Of a stretch of 46,483 nucleotides of DNA, positions 8,009 through 15,347 are shown in pieces. Position 1 is the first letter of the stretch. Each line of letters begins with the position of its first letter. The position numbers and the translations under genes are program-made. Below the pieces are notes generated by a model, which worked only from the letters and a program-made list of their open reading frames with translations, had not been told where the DNA came from and searched no databases. The DNA comes from Nonomuraea sp. MG754425. GTDB taxonomy: Bacteria; Actinomycetota; Actinomycetes; Streptosporangiales; Streptosporangiaceae. The stretch spans positions 1 through 46,483 of the forward strand of contig NZ_SSXE01000063.1 of the NCBI RefSeq assembly GCF_021699195.1, written 5' to 3'.

Positions 8009-8992
8009 TTAGAGCCGCCGAGCCACTTCCGTGGCCCAGTACGTCAGGATCAGGTCGGCTCCCGCGCGCTTGATCGCGACCAGCGATTCCGTGATCATGC
8101 GCTCGCGATCCACCCAGCCGTTGGCGGCGGCGGCCTCGATCATCGCGTACTCGCCGCTGACCTGGTAGGCGGCCACCGGCACGTCCACCTCGGCGCGGAA
8201 GCGGGCGATCACGTCGAGGTAGGCCAGGGCGGGCTTGACCATGACCGCGTCGACGCCCTCCGCCAGGTCGAGGCGGACCTCGCGCAGCGCCTCCTCCAGC
8301 GGCCCGGCCGGGTCCTGCTGGTGGGTGCTGCGGTCGCCGAACTGCGGGGCGCACTCGGCGGCGTCGCGGAAGGGGCCGTAGAAGGCGGAGGCGTACTTCG
8401 CCGAATATCCCAGGATCGGGACGTTCCCGAAACCGGCGCCGTCGAGCGCCGCGCGGATCGCGCCCACCTGGCCGTCCATCATGCCGCTGGGCGCCACCAT
8501 CTGCGAGCCGGCCCGCGCCTGGGCCACCGCGATCGAGGCGTACCGCTCGAGCGTGGCGTCGTTGTCCACGTCGCCGGACGGCGTGAGGATCCCGCAGTGC
8601 CCGTGGTCGGTGAACTCGTCGAGGCAGGTGTCGGCCATCACCACGATCGAGTCGCCCACCTCGGCCACCACGTCGCGCAGCGCGACCTGCAGCACGCCGT
8701 CGGGGTCGTCGGCGGCCGAGCCGCGGGCGTCCTTCACCTGCGGGATGCCGAACAGGATGACGCCGCCCACGCCGGCCTCGGCGGCCTCGCGGGCCGCCTT
8801 GCGCAGCGAGTCGCGGGTGTGCTGCACGACGCCCGGCATCGAGGCCACCGGCGCCGGCTCGGTGAGGCCCTCCTTGGCGAACATCGGCAGGATCAGGTCG
8901 GCGGGGTGCAGCCTGGTGCCCGCCACCATCCGGCGCAGCGCCGGGCCGCGACGCAGCCTCCTGGGACGGGAGACGGGGAACTGCGCGCTCAT
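8009..8992 (-). CDS. hemB: Delta-aminolevulinic acid dehydratase (porphobilinogen synthase)
   Basis: Enzyme of 327 residues that condenses two 5-aminolevulinate molecules into porphobilinogen. The Schiff-base lysine is Lys253 in MVKPALAYLD, and Lys199 in GYSAKYASAFYGPF is the second active-site lysine. In the metal-binding loop CLDEFTDHGHCG, Cys123 and Cys133 match two of the three zinc cysteines of the E. coli enzyme, while the middle position is Asp125. The ATG overlaps the cobA/hemD stop by 4 nt (ATGA), making hemB the last gene of the overlapping rex-hem chain. Confidence 0.96.
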   Translation of the reverse strand: MSAQFPVSRPRRLRRGPALRRMVAGTRLHPADLILPMFAKEGLTEPAPVASMPGVVQHTRDSLRKAAREAAEAGVGGVILFGIPQVKDARGSAADDPDGVLQVALRDVVAEVGDSIVVMADTCLDEFTDHGHCGILTPSGDVDNDATLERYASIAVAQARAGSQMVAPSGMMDGQVGAIRAALDGAGFGNVPILGYSAKYASAFYGPFRDAAECAPQFGDRSTHQQDPAGPLEEALREVRLDLAEGVDAVMVKPALAYLDVIARFRAEVDVPVAAYQVSGEYAMIEAAAANGWVDRERMITESLVAIKRAGADLILTYWATEVARRL

Positions 8993-10533
8993 TTGGCTCT
9001 CCTCCTGGCGCCACGACGGTTCTGCGAGGGCCGGCGCGGGGTGTCGCCCGCGGCCAGCGCCGCCTGGCGCTGCTTGGCTCCGAACTCGGCCACCGCGGCG
9101 GCCAGGGCGGAGGCTGACGGCTTGTCGGCCATGACGTCGACCCGGAGCCCGAACTCCTCGGCGGTCTTGGCCGTCTGCGGCCCGATGACCGCGATCACCG
9201 TGACGTTGTGCGGCTTGCCGGCGATGCCCACGAGGTTGCGCACGGTGGACGACGAGGTGAAGAGCACGGCGTCGAAGCCGCCGCCCTTGATGGCCTCGCG
9301 GATGGGCGCGGGCGGCGGGGCGGCCCGCACGGTGCGGTAGGCGGTGACGTCGTCGCACTCCCAGCCCAGCTCGGTGAGCCCGGCCACGAGCGTGTCGGTG
9401 GAGATGTCGGCCCGCGGCAGCAGCACCCGGTTGATCGGGTCGAGCATCGAGTCGTACGGCGGCCACTCGGCCACCAGGCCCTCCGACGACTGCTCACCGG
9501 AGGGCAGCAGGTCCGGCTTGACCCCGAACTCGACCAGCGCCCGCGCGGTCGCGTCGCCCACGGCGGCCACCTTGAGCCCGGCGAAGGCACGGGCGTCGAG
9601 GCCGTACTCCTCGAACTTCTCGCGTACCGCCTTGACCGCGTTCGCGCTGGTGAAGGCCACCCACTCGTAGCGGCCGGTGACCAGGCCCTTGATGGCGCGG
9701 TCCATCTGCTGCGGGGTGCGGGGCGGCTCGACCGAGATGGTCGGCACCTCCTCGGGCACCGCGCCGTACGCGATGAGCTGCTCGGACAGGCTCTGCGACT
9801 GCTCCTTCGTACGGGGCACCAGCACCCGCCACCCGAACAGCGGCTTGGTCTCGAACCACGACAGCTTCTCGCGCTGCCCCACGGCCTCGCCCACCACGAT
9901 CAGCGCGGGCTCGGTGAACCCGGCGTGCTTGAGGTCGGCCTGCAGCCGGCCGAGCGAGGACACGACGGTGTACTGCTCGGTGGTGGTGCCGCCGCTGCTG
10001 ACGGCGACGGGCGTGGTGTCGGGCTTGCCGCCCGCGATCAGCGCCTTGCCGATGGCCACGGCGTCGCCGATGCCGTTGTAGACGACCAGCGTGCCGCGGC
10101 AGGCGGCGTGGGCGGCCCAGTCCTGTTCCTGGGACGCGTCGACGATCCGGAACTCGGGCACGGCCGTCGCCGGCGGGATGCCCGCGTACGTGAGCACGGC
10201 GGTCGCGGGCGGCACGCCGGGCACGATCTCGAAGTCCACCCCCGCCGCGGCGCAGGCCGCGGCCTCCTCGGTGATCGAGGAAAACAGCATGGGGTCGCCC
10301 TCGCACAGGCGCACCACGAGCTGCCCTCGTGCGGCACGCTGGACGAGATCGCCCTCGGCGATCTCGACGCCTTCACGGCAGTGGCGCAGCAACGAGCTTT
10401 GTGTCTCGGCGTCGAGCACCACCGCGTCGGCCTTGGCGAGCAGCTCGGCGGCGCGGAGTGTCAGCAGGTTGGGATCACCGGGACCCGCGCCTACGAACGC
10501 GACGAAACCGGAGGTCGGACTATCGGAGCTCAA
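8989..10533 (-). CDS. hemD: CobA-like methyltransferase / uroporphyrinogen-III synthase fusion
   Basis: Fusion of 514 residues. Residues about 10-235 form a tetrapyrrole methylase fold (GAGPGDPNLLTLRAAELL at the start, VPGVPPATAVLTYAGIP in the middle). Residues about 240-490 are uroporphyrinogen-III synthase (HemD), which cyclises hydroxymethylbilane with inversion of ring D (VLVPRTKEQ, FTSANAVKAVREKFEEYG, LFTSSSTVRNLVG). Actinobacteria commonly carry this fusion. The methylase half departs from catalytic CobA: the usual GGDP is EGDP and several conserved positions differ, so its activity is doubtful. A TTG start overlapping the hemC stop (TTGA) is used because no other start near the N-terminus fits. 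The C-terminus is a basic Arg-rich tail. Confidence 0.93.
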   Translation of the reverse strand: MSSDSPTSGFVAFVGAGPGDPNLLTLRAAELLAKADAVVLDAETQSSLLRHCREGVEIAEGDLVQRAARGQLVVRLCEGDPMLFSSITEEAAACAAAGVDFEIVPGVPPATAVLTYAGIPPATAVPEFRIVDASQEQDWAAHAACRGTLVVYNGIGDAVAIGKALIAGGKPDTTPVAVSSGGTTTEQYTVVSSLGRLQADLKHAGFTEPALIVVGEAVGQREKLSWFETKPLFGWRVLVPRTKEQSQSLSEQLIAYGAVPEEVPTISVEPPRTPQQMDRAIKGLVTGRYEWVAFTSANAVKAVREKFEEYGLDARAFAGLKVAAVGDATARALVEFGVKPDLLPSGEQSSEGLVAEWPPYDSMLDPINRVLLPRADISTDTLVAGLTELGWECDDVTAYRTVRAAPPPAPIREAIKGGGFDAVLFTSSSTVRNLVGIAGKPHNVTVIAVIGPQTAKTAEEFGLRVDVMADKPSASALAAAVAEFGAKQRQAALAAGDTPRRPSQNRRGARRRAK

Positions 10534-11450
10534 TGGGATTGCTCCCCCATCAATCTGTCGGCCCCTTCGGCGATCATCTCGGCCGCGAGGAGGCGGCCCA
10601 GGTTCGCAGCCTCCGAAGGAGAGCCGGCGGCGGACTTGCGGACCGCTTCGCGGCCGTCGATGGAGACGACCACAGCGGTCAGGTTCAGAGTCTGCCCGTC
10701 ATCGGCCGCGAAAGCACCCACCGGAGCGGCGCACCCAGCCTCGAGAGCGGACAGGAGGGCACGTTCGGCGGTCACCGCGGAGCGTGTCCCGGGGTCGTCG
10801 AGCACGCGCAGGAGCTCGATCAGGTCGGCGCGGTCGGCGCGGCACTCCACGGCCAGCGCGCCCTGGCCGGGAGCGGGCAGCAGCTCCTCGACCTCGAAGA
10901 TCTGCGCGATCTCGGCGTCGCGGCCGAGCCTGCCGAGCCCGGCCGCGGCGAGCACGACGGCGTCGAGTTCGCCGGAGTGCACCTTTGCGATGCGCGTGTC
11001 GGCGTTGCCGCGCAGGGCGACGTACTCGAGGTCGGGGCGGAGCGCGCCCAGCATGGCGACGCGGCGTGGCGAGCCGGTGCCGACCCTGGCCCCGGCGGGC
11101 AGGTCGGCGAACTTGTGCGTGCTCACCAGCGCGTCGCGGTGGTCGTGGCGGGCGGGGATGGCGGCCAGCACGAAGCGCGGGTCCTGCTGGGTCGGCAGGT
11201 CCTTCAGCGAGTGGACGGCGAGGTCGATCTCGTCGTCGATCAGCTTGTCGCGCAGCGCGCTGACGAACACGCCGGTGCCGCCGAGCTGCGCGAGGTGCGC
11301 CTTGGTCACGTCGCCGAACGTCGTGACGCCGACCAGCTCGACCGCGCGCCCGGTGCGGCGCATGTAGTCGTCGGCCACCATCTGGGACTGCGTGGTCGCC
11401 AGAAGGCTGCGGCGGGAGCCGAGCCGCAGCGCGCCGGACGGCGACGTCAC
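10530..11450 (-). CDS. hemC: Hydroxymethylbilane synthase (porphobilinogen deaminase)
   Basis: Enzyme of 306 residues that links four porphobilinogens into hydroxymethylbilane. Cys240 in EAGCAAPVGAF is the attachment site of the dipyrromethane cofactor. The substrate-binding loops VHSLKDLPT, GTGSPRR and ALRGNADTR are intact. The GTG at 11450 overlaps the hemA stop by 4 nt (GTGA) and is preceded by GGAGGTGGAG within the end of hemA, so it is translationally coupled. The open frame continues upstream antisense-like through hemA but without family similarity. Confidence 0.96.
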   Translation of the reverse strand: MTSPSGALRLGSRRSLLATTQSQMVADDYMRRTGRAVELVGVTTFGDVTKAHLAQLGGTGVFVSALRDKLIDDEIDLAVHSLKDLPTQQDPRFVLAAIPARHDHRDALVSTHKFADLPAGARVGTGSPRRVAMLGALRPDLEYVALRGNADTRIAKVHSGELDAVVLAAAGLGRLGRDAEIAQIFEVEELLPAPGQGALAVECRADRADLIELLRVLDDPGTRSAVTAERALLSALEAGCAAPVGAFAADDGQTLNLTAVVVSIDGREAVRKSAAGSPSEAANLGRLLAAEMIAEGADRLMGEQSH

Positions 11451-12703
11451 AGCTCCACCTCCCTCACGGCCTCGGGCACCTTCGGATCGAGATTGAACAA
11501 CTCGCGCAGGGCTTCGGCATAATGATCGCCCCCCGGGCAGGCGGCGAGCTGCTTGACACGCACAGTGGGCTCGTGAAGCAGTTTGTCGACGACGCGCTGG
11601 ACGGTCATGGCGACCTCGTCGCGGGTGCGGTCGTCGAGGTCGGGCACGCGCATGAGCAGGCGGCCCAGCTCTGACTCGACCACGTTCGCCGCCTTGCTGC
11701 GCAGCGCCACCACGGTCGGGGTGACCTTGGCGGCCCGCTCGCCGTCGAGGTAGGCGCGCAGTTCGTCCGCCACGAGGGCGCGCACGGACCGGACGGCGTC
11801 GCCCTCGCGCGAGCCGATGCCGGACTCCTGGATCGTCTCCAGGTCCACCAGCGTGACGCCGGGCAGGGCGCGCACGGCGGGGTCGATGTCGTGCGGCAGC
11901 GCCAGGTCCAGCAGGAACGCGGGCCCGTCGAGCATGCCGGGCGTGATGAGGTGCCGGCCCGCGCCGGTGCAGGTGATGACGATGTCGGCCCCGGCCAGCT
12001 CGCCGGCCACGGCGGCGAACTCGATCGCCCGCCCGCCGACGGACGCGGCCAGCCGGGCGCCCCGCTCGTACGTGCGGTTGGCCACGACGATGTCGCTCAC
12101 CCCGGAGCGCGCCAGCGTGGCGGCGGCCAGCGAGCTCATCGAGCCCGCGCCGATCACCAGGGCGCGCCGCCCGGCCAGTTCGCCCGCCAGTGCGAGGCCC
12201 GCGGTGACGAGGGAGGCGCCGTGCTTGTCGATGCCGGTGTCGGTCTGGGCCCGCTTGCCCACCCGCAGCGCCTGCTGGACCAGTTCGTTGAGGGTGGCGC
12301 CGACGGTGCCCTGCCGCTGCGCGAGCTTGAGCGCCTGGCGGACCTGGCCGAGGATCTGGCCCTCGCCGACCACCATCGAGTCGAGCCCGCACACCACCGA
12401 GAACAGGTGCTCGACCGCGCGCTCCTCGTAGTGCACGTAGAAGTGCGGCGTCAGCTCTTCGACGGGGACGCCGGAGTGCACGCCCATGAGGCCGCTGACG
12501 GCGGTGACGGCGCCGTGGAAGCGCTCGACCGTGACGTAGACCTCGACCCGGTTGCAGGTCGAGACCACCATGGCCTCCGAGACGGAGGGATCCTGCTGAA
12601 CGTCGTGCAGAAACTTCACGAGCGCGTCACCCGTCATCGAGACGCGCTCAAGCAGAGCCACCGGAGCGGTCCGGTGGCTCAGTCCGATAGCCAGAACACT
12701 CAT
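11447..12703 (-). CDS. hemA: Glutamyl-tRNA reductase
   Basis: NADPH-dependent reductase of 418 residues that converts glutamyl-tRNA(Glu) to glutamate-1-semialdehyde, the committed and usually regulated step of the C5 heme pathway. The catalytic Cys50 lies in STCNRVEVY. An NADP-binding segment (ALVIGAGSMSSLAAATL) and the C-terminal dimerisation helices follow. The length equals the compact E. coli form and lacks the C-terminal extension of many Streptomyces enzymes. The ATG overlaps the rex stop by 4 nt, so it is co-translated with the redox repressor that probably controls the operon. Confidence 0.96.
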   Translation of the reverse strand: MSVLAIGLSHRTAPVALLERVSMTGDALVKFLHDVQQDPSVSEAMVVSTCNRVEVYVTVERFHGAVTAVSGLMGVHSGVPVEELTPHFYVHYEERAVEHLFSVVCGLDSMVVGEGQILGQVRQALKLAQRQGTVGATLNELVQQALRVGKRAQTDTGIDKHGASLVTAGLALAGELAGRRALVIGAGSMSSLAAATLARSGVSDIVVANRTYERGARLAASVGGRAIEFAAVAGELAGADIVITCTGAGRHLITPGMLDGPAFLLDLALPHDIDPAVRALPGVTLVDLETIQESGIGSREGDAVRSVRALVADELRAYLDGERAAKVTPTVVALRSKAANVVESELGRLLMRVPDLDDRTRDEVAMTVQRVVDKLLHEPTVRVKQLAACPGGDHYAEALRELFNLDPKVPEAVREVEL

Positions 12704-13380
12704 TGACCGTCCACCGCCATGAGTGGCCCTCCAGCCTTGCGTTGCTCGTGGAACGCGAGAATCTGCAGTTCTATTGATAGGTCGACTTTACGGACATCGA
12801 CGCTTTCGGGCACGGAGAGCACGACCGGTGCGAAGTTCAGGATGCTGGTGACGCCCACGGCGATCACGCGATCGCACACTTTCTGCGCCGCTGCCGCCGG
12901 TGTCGCCAGAACCACGATCGAAACTCCTCGCCGCTTGATCACGGCTTCCAGTTCGTCGATGTGCTCCACATTCAATCCCGCGATGGTGTCGCCCACGACT
13001 TCGGGGTCGGCATCGACGAGCGCCGCGACCCGGAAGCCTCTTGACACGAAACCGCCGTAGTTGGCCAGCGCGCGGCCGAGGTTACCGACTCCGACGATCG
13101 CGACCGCCCAGTCTTGCGTCAGGCCGAGCTCGCGGGAGATCTGGTAGACGAGGTACTCAACGTCATAGCCTACGCCGCGGGTGCCGTACGAGCCGAGGTG
13201 TGAGAGGTCCTTGCGCAACTTGGCGGAATTGACCCCGGCGGCGACGGCGAGGTCCTCCGAGCTGACGGTGGTGATCCCGCGCTCCCCCATCCCGTGCAGC
13301 GCCCGGAGGTACAGCGGCAGCCTGGCGACGGTCGCCTCGGGTATACCGCGGTCGCGGGGCTGGGACGACGGGCTCTTCAC
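12700..13380 (-). CDS. rex: Redox-sensing transcriptional repressor Rex
   Basis: Rex senses the NADH/NAD+ ratio and releases its operator when NADH rises. The protein has 226 residues: a winged HTH (IPEATVARLPLYLRAL through AGVNSAKLRKDLSHLGSYG), a Rossmann domain with VGVGNLGRALANYGGF, and the C-terminal swapped helix ending LQILAFHEQRKAGG. The GTG at 13380 has GGAG 9 nt upstream and gives the usual short N-terminal tail. The frame remains open to 13521 through the promoter and operator, which argues against a longer form. It is the first gene of rex-hemA-hemC-cobA/hemD-hemB. Confidence 0.95.
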   Translation of the reverse strand: MKSPSSQPRDRGIPEATVARLPLYLRALHGMGERGITTVSSEDLAVAAGVNSAKLRKDLSHLGSYGTRGVGYDVEYLVYQISRELGLTQDWAVAIVGVGNLGRALANYGGFVSRGFRVAALVDADPEVVGDTIAGLNVEHIDELEAVIKRRGVSIVVLATPAAAAQKVCDRVIAVGVTSILNFAPVVLSVPESVDVRKVDLSIELQILAFHEQRKAGGPLMAVDGQ

Positions 13381-13451
13381 GTGCCGGTGCTCCAGGGGAC
13401 GGGCGGCTTGGGGACCGCGGGACGGATTAGAACCGTCTTTCAGGTTAATCC

Positions 13452-13473
13452 CTTTGTGAACCGATGCACAAAG
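13452..13473. promoter_or_regulatory. Rex operator (ROP) between rex and the glutaredoxin gene
   Basis: CTTTGTG-N8-CACAAAG is a perfect 7-bp inverted repeat. Its core TGTGAACCGATGCACA matches 12 of 16 positions of the Streptomyces ROP consensus TGTGAACGCGTTCACA. On the minus strand it overlaps a plausible promoter (TTGTGC - 18 nt - TAACCT) for rex-hemACDB. On the plus strand it lies 22 bp from the glutaredoxin ATG, whose possible -10 is TACGGT (13484-13489). Autoregulated, NADH-responsive control of heme synthesis follows from established Rex biology. Confidence 0.8.
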
Positions 13474-13495
13474 TCGGCCGGGGTACGGTTGCGTC

Positions 13496-13732
13496 ATGCG
13501 TCGCATCACGTTGCTCGGCAAGCCCGGCTGTCACTTGTGTGAGGACGCGCGCCAGGTCATCGCGCGGGTCGCGGGCGAGCTCGGCGTGCCGTGGGAGGAG
13601 GTCAGCATCGACTCCTCCGCCGAGTTGCGGGAGAAGTACTGGGAGATGATCCCCGTCACACTGATCGACGGCGTGCAGCACGACTTCTGGCGGGTGGACG
13701 AGGCCCGCCTGCGGGCCGCCCTCGCTCAGTAG
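13496..13732 (+). CDS. Glutaredoxin family protein
   Basis: Short thioredoxin-fold protein of 78 residues with a redox motif CHLC (Cys12, Cys15) and a cis-proline region EMIPVTLIDG. It belongs to the small glutaredoxin-like group (DUF836 type) found beside rex in actinobacteria. The partner is probably mycothiol or a thioredoxin-like system, which is inference. There is no clear ribosome site. The ATG follows a possible -10 hexamer by six bases, so the transcript may be leaderless. Its 3' end overlaps the convergent membrane-ABM gene by 7 bp. Confidence 0.85.
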   Translation: MRRITLLGKPGCHLCEDARQVIARVAGELGVPWEEVSIDSSAELREKYWEMIPVTLIDGVQHDFWRVDEARLRAALAQ

Positions 13733-15168
13733 GCGGCCGTGGGCAGCGGCACCACCTTGGCGGCGTTCACGTTGAGCTCGATGACGTTCGTCGCCAGCAC
13801 CATCGCCTGCCGTTCGTTGACGAAGCGCTCGACGTGGGGCTGGCGCTGGTGGTCGCGGTAGGCGACGTCGTCGCGGTAGAGCTCGTAGACGATGCGCTGC
13901 AAGGGGGCGGACTTCACCGCGTGGCAGGCGTACACGAGGGTGTCGGGCTCGCCGCGGCGCACGGCCTCGACGGTCGCCTCGGCCAGCCGGTCGAACGCGT
14001 CGCCCGCGCCGTCCATGATCGTGAAGACGGTGAGCAGGCCGAAGATGTGCGGCGAGGGACGTCCGGGGCCGGACTGCTGCGGGGCGGGTGAGAACAGGTC
14101 GGCGCCGGGGAAGACCGCGCCGGTCGCGGGGGCGGGCGGCGTCATGGCGGGCGCGCCGTTCATGATGTAGCCGGTCGAGGGCCCGTCCTGGGGCGGCGCG
14201 GTCATGCGGGCGGCGTAGTCGACCTCCCTGTCGCCCGCCCGGTACTCGGCGACCAGGTCGCCCAGCCCCGACGGCCGGCGCGGCGGCGACGGAGGCGCCT
14301 CGGCGGCCGGCACGGGCTCCGGTGTCGCCCTGCGCCCGGTGTGCTGCGGCCCCTCGTCGCGGAACATCGCGCGGTCGCCGGGCGTCATCTGGTGCTCGTC
14401 GAGCGGCGTGCGCCGCTCCTCGCGGCGCTGAGAGCGCTCCTCCCGGCGCGGGGAACGCTCGTCGCGGTCGTCGCCGAAGTCGTCGTCCTCGTCGTCCTCG
14501 TACGGCGCCAGCGGACGCAGCACCGTGTACCAGACCGCGGCCGCGGCCACGGCCAGCAGCGCCGTGGTGAACAGCCCCGGCACCGGGAACCGCATCGCAC
14601 CCACGAGCGCCAGCGCCGACGGGACGACGACCGCGGTCGCGTGCAGGTTGTCGGTGTCGTACTCGTCGCCCTTGGACCACTTGACGCCGGCCACCGCCAG
14701 CATCCCCAGCATGAGCAGCACGGCCACCACGTGCACGCCGATCAGCAGGTAGCTGGGGACGAGGTTCCAGTGGTTGGCCGCGGAGGGCAGCGAGGCGCCC
14801 ATGTCCTGGTTCTTCAGCGGGTCCCAGATCATGATCACGGTGGCCACGACGGTCAGCGCGATGCCGAACAGCCACGCCAGGAACCTCGGCGGGGCCTTCT
14901 CCGACAGCAGTTGCACCAGCCCGATGCCGAGCCAGAGCGGCGCCAGCAGCGATCCTGTCACCTGGTAGATCCGGAACGTGACGCCACCGAAGCCGGCGAG
15001 GTACCCGAAGCCGATCACGCCCAGTGACAGGCAGAGGGCGACGACTGCAACGGTCCAGGCGACCAACCACCCCTCAGGCTCGTCGCGCAGCCGTTGGATC
15101 AGGGCGCCGGCCGCGACCGCGGCGAGGAGCGCACCGGCGAGAGCTATGACAGCAACGAGGATCTCCAT
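13726..15168 (-). CDS. Seven-helix membrane protein fused to a C-terminal ABM domain
   Basis: Protein of 480 residues with an uncommon build. Residues 1-216 contain about seven hydrophobic helices. A long cytoplasmic linker follows: first acidic (EDDEDDDFGDDRDER), then Arg/Glu-rich, then Pro/Ala-rich (about 217-368). The last 110 residues resemble the antibiotic biosynthesis monooxygenase (ABM, IsdG-like ferredoxin-fold) domain, for example VYELYRDDVAYRDHQRQ and HVERFVNER. The ATG at 15168 has GGAG at 5-nt spacing; a longer frame reaches 15237 but lacks such a site. Biochemical role unknown. Soluble ABM proteins oxidise quinols, aromatic polyketides or heme, so a membrane-tethered enzyme or ligand sensor is possible. 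It diverges from bldN and lies beside the heme genes. Confidence 0.75.
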   Translation of the reverse strand: MEILVAVIALAGALLAAVAAGALIQRLRDEPEGWLVAWTVAVVALCLSLGVIGFGYLAGFGGVTFRIYQVTGSLLAPLWLGIGLVQLLSEKAPPRFLAWLFGIALTVVATVIMIWDPLKNQDMGASLPSAANHWNLVPSYLLIGVHVVAVLLMLGMLAVAGVKWSKGDEYDTDNLHATAVVVPSALALVGAMRFPVPGLFTTALLAVAAAAVWYTVLRPLAPYEDDEDDDFGDDRDERSPRREERSQRREERRTPLDEHQMTPGDRAMFRDEGPQHTGRRATPEPVPAAEAPPSPPRRPSGLGDLVAEYRAGDREVDYAARMTAPPQDGPSTGYIMNGAPAMTPPAPATGAVFPGADLFSPAPQQSGPGRPSPHIFGLLTVFTIMDGAGDAFDRLAEATVEAVRRGEPDTLVYACHAVKSAPLQRIVYELYRDDVAYRDHQRQPHVERFVNERQAMVLATNVIELNVNAAKVVPLPTAAY

Positions 15169-15257
15169 GGTGACTCCAATGCTGCCGGACGATGCCTCCC
15201 AGCCGGTAGCCGAAGAGGGAACGGGTCGGTCCACCACGGTATCCGCCGATTACGCCT

Positions 15258-15271
15258 AGTCATGCATGACT
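15258..15271. promoter_or_regulatory. 14-bp perfect palindrome upstream of bldN
   Basis: AGTCATGCATGACT is fully self-complementary and lies between the divergent membrane-ABM gene and bldN, just upstream of a likely bldN -35. Its AGTNA-N4-TNACT layout resembles the early BldD consensus AGTGA(n)TCACC. BldD is a known direct repressor of bldN in Streptomyces. The central bases differ from the consensus, so another dimeric regulator is possible. Confidence 0.45.
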
Positions 15272-15279
15272 TCTGTGGA

Positions 15280-15308
15280 TTGTGGAATTTCCGGTTGATT
15301 TCTAGAGT
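15280..15308 (+). promoter_or_regulatory. Candidate bldN promoter
   Basis: TTGTGG (15280-15285), 17 nt, TAGAGT (15303-15308) fits a housekeeping-sigma promoter and would start transcription near 15315, about 30 nt before the bldN ATG. Confidence 0.4.
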
Positions 15309-15347
15309 GTTCGAGCACGCCGCACCCCTTACCCCTAGGGATACCGG

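Noticed and set aside
9208..11367. A 719-codon plus-strand frame over hemC and cobA/hemD.
   Set aside because: It is a shadow of the overlapping hem genes, has no domain similarity and switches composition at the hemC boundary.
13381..13521. An extended Rex N-terminus.
   Set aside because: It would run through the Rex operator and promoter, and homologues begin near the GTG at 13380.
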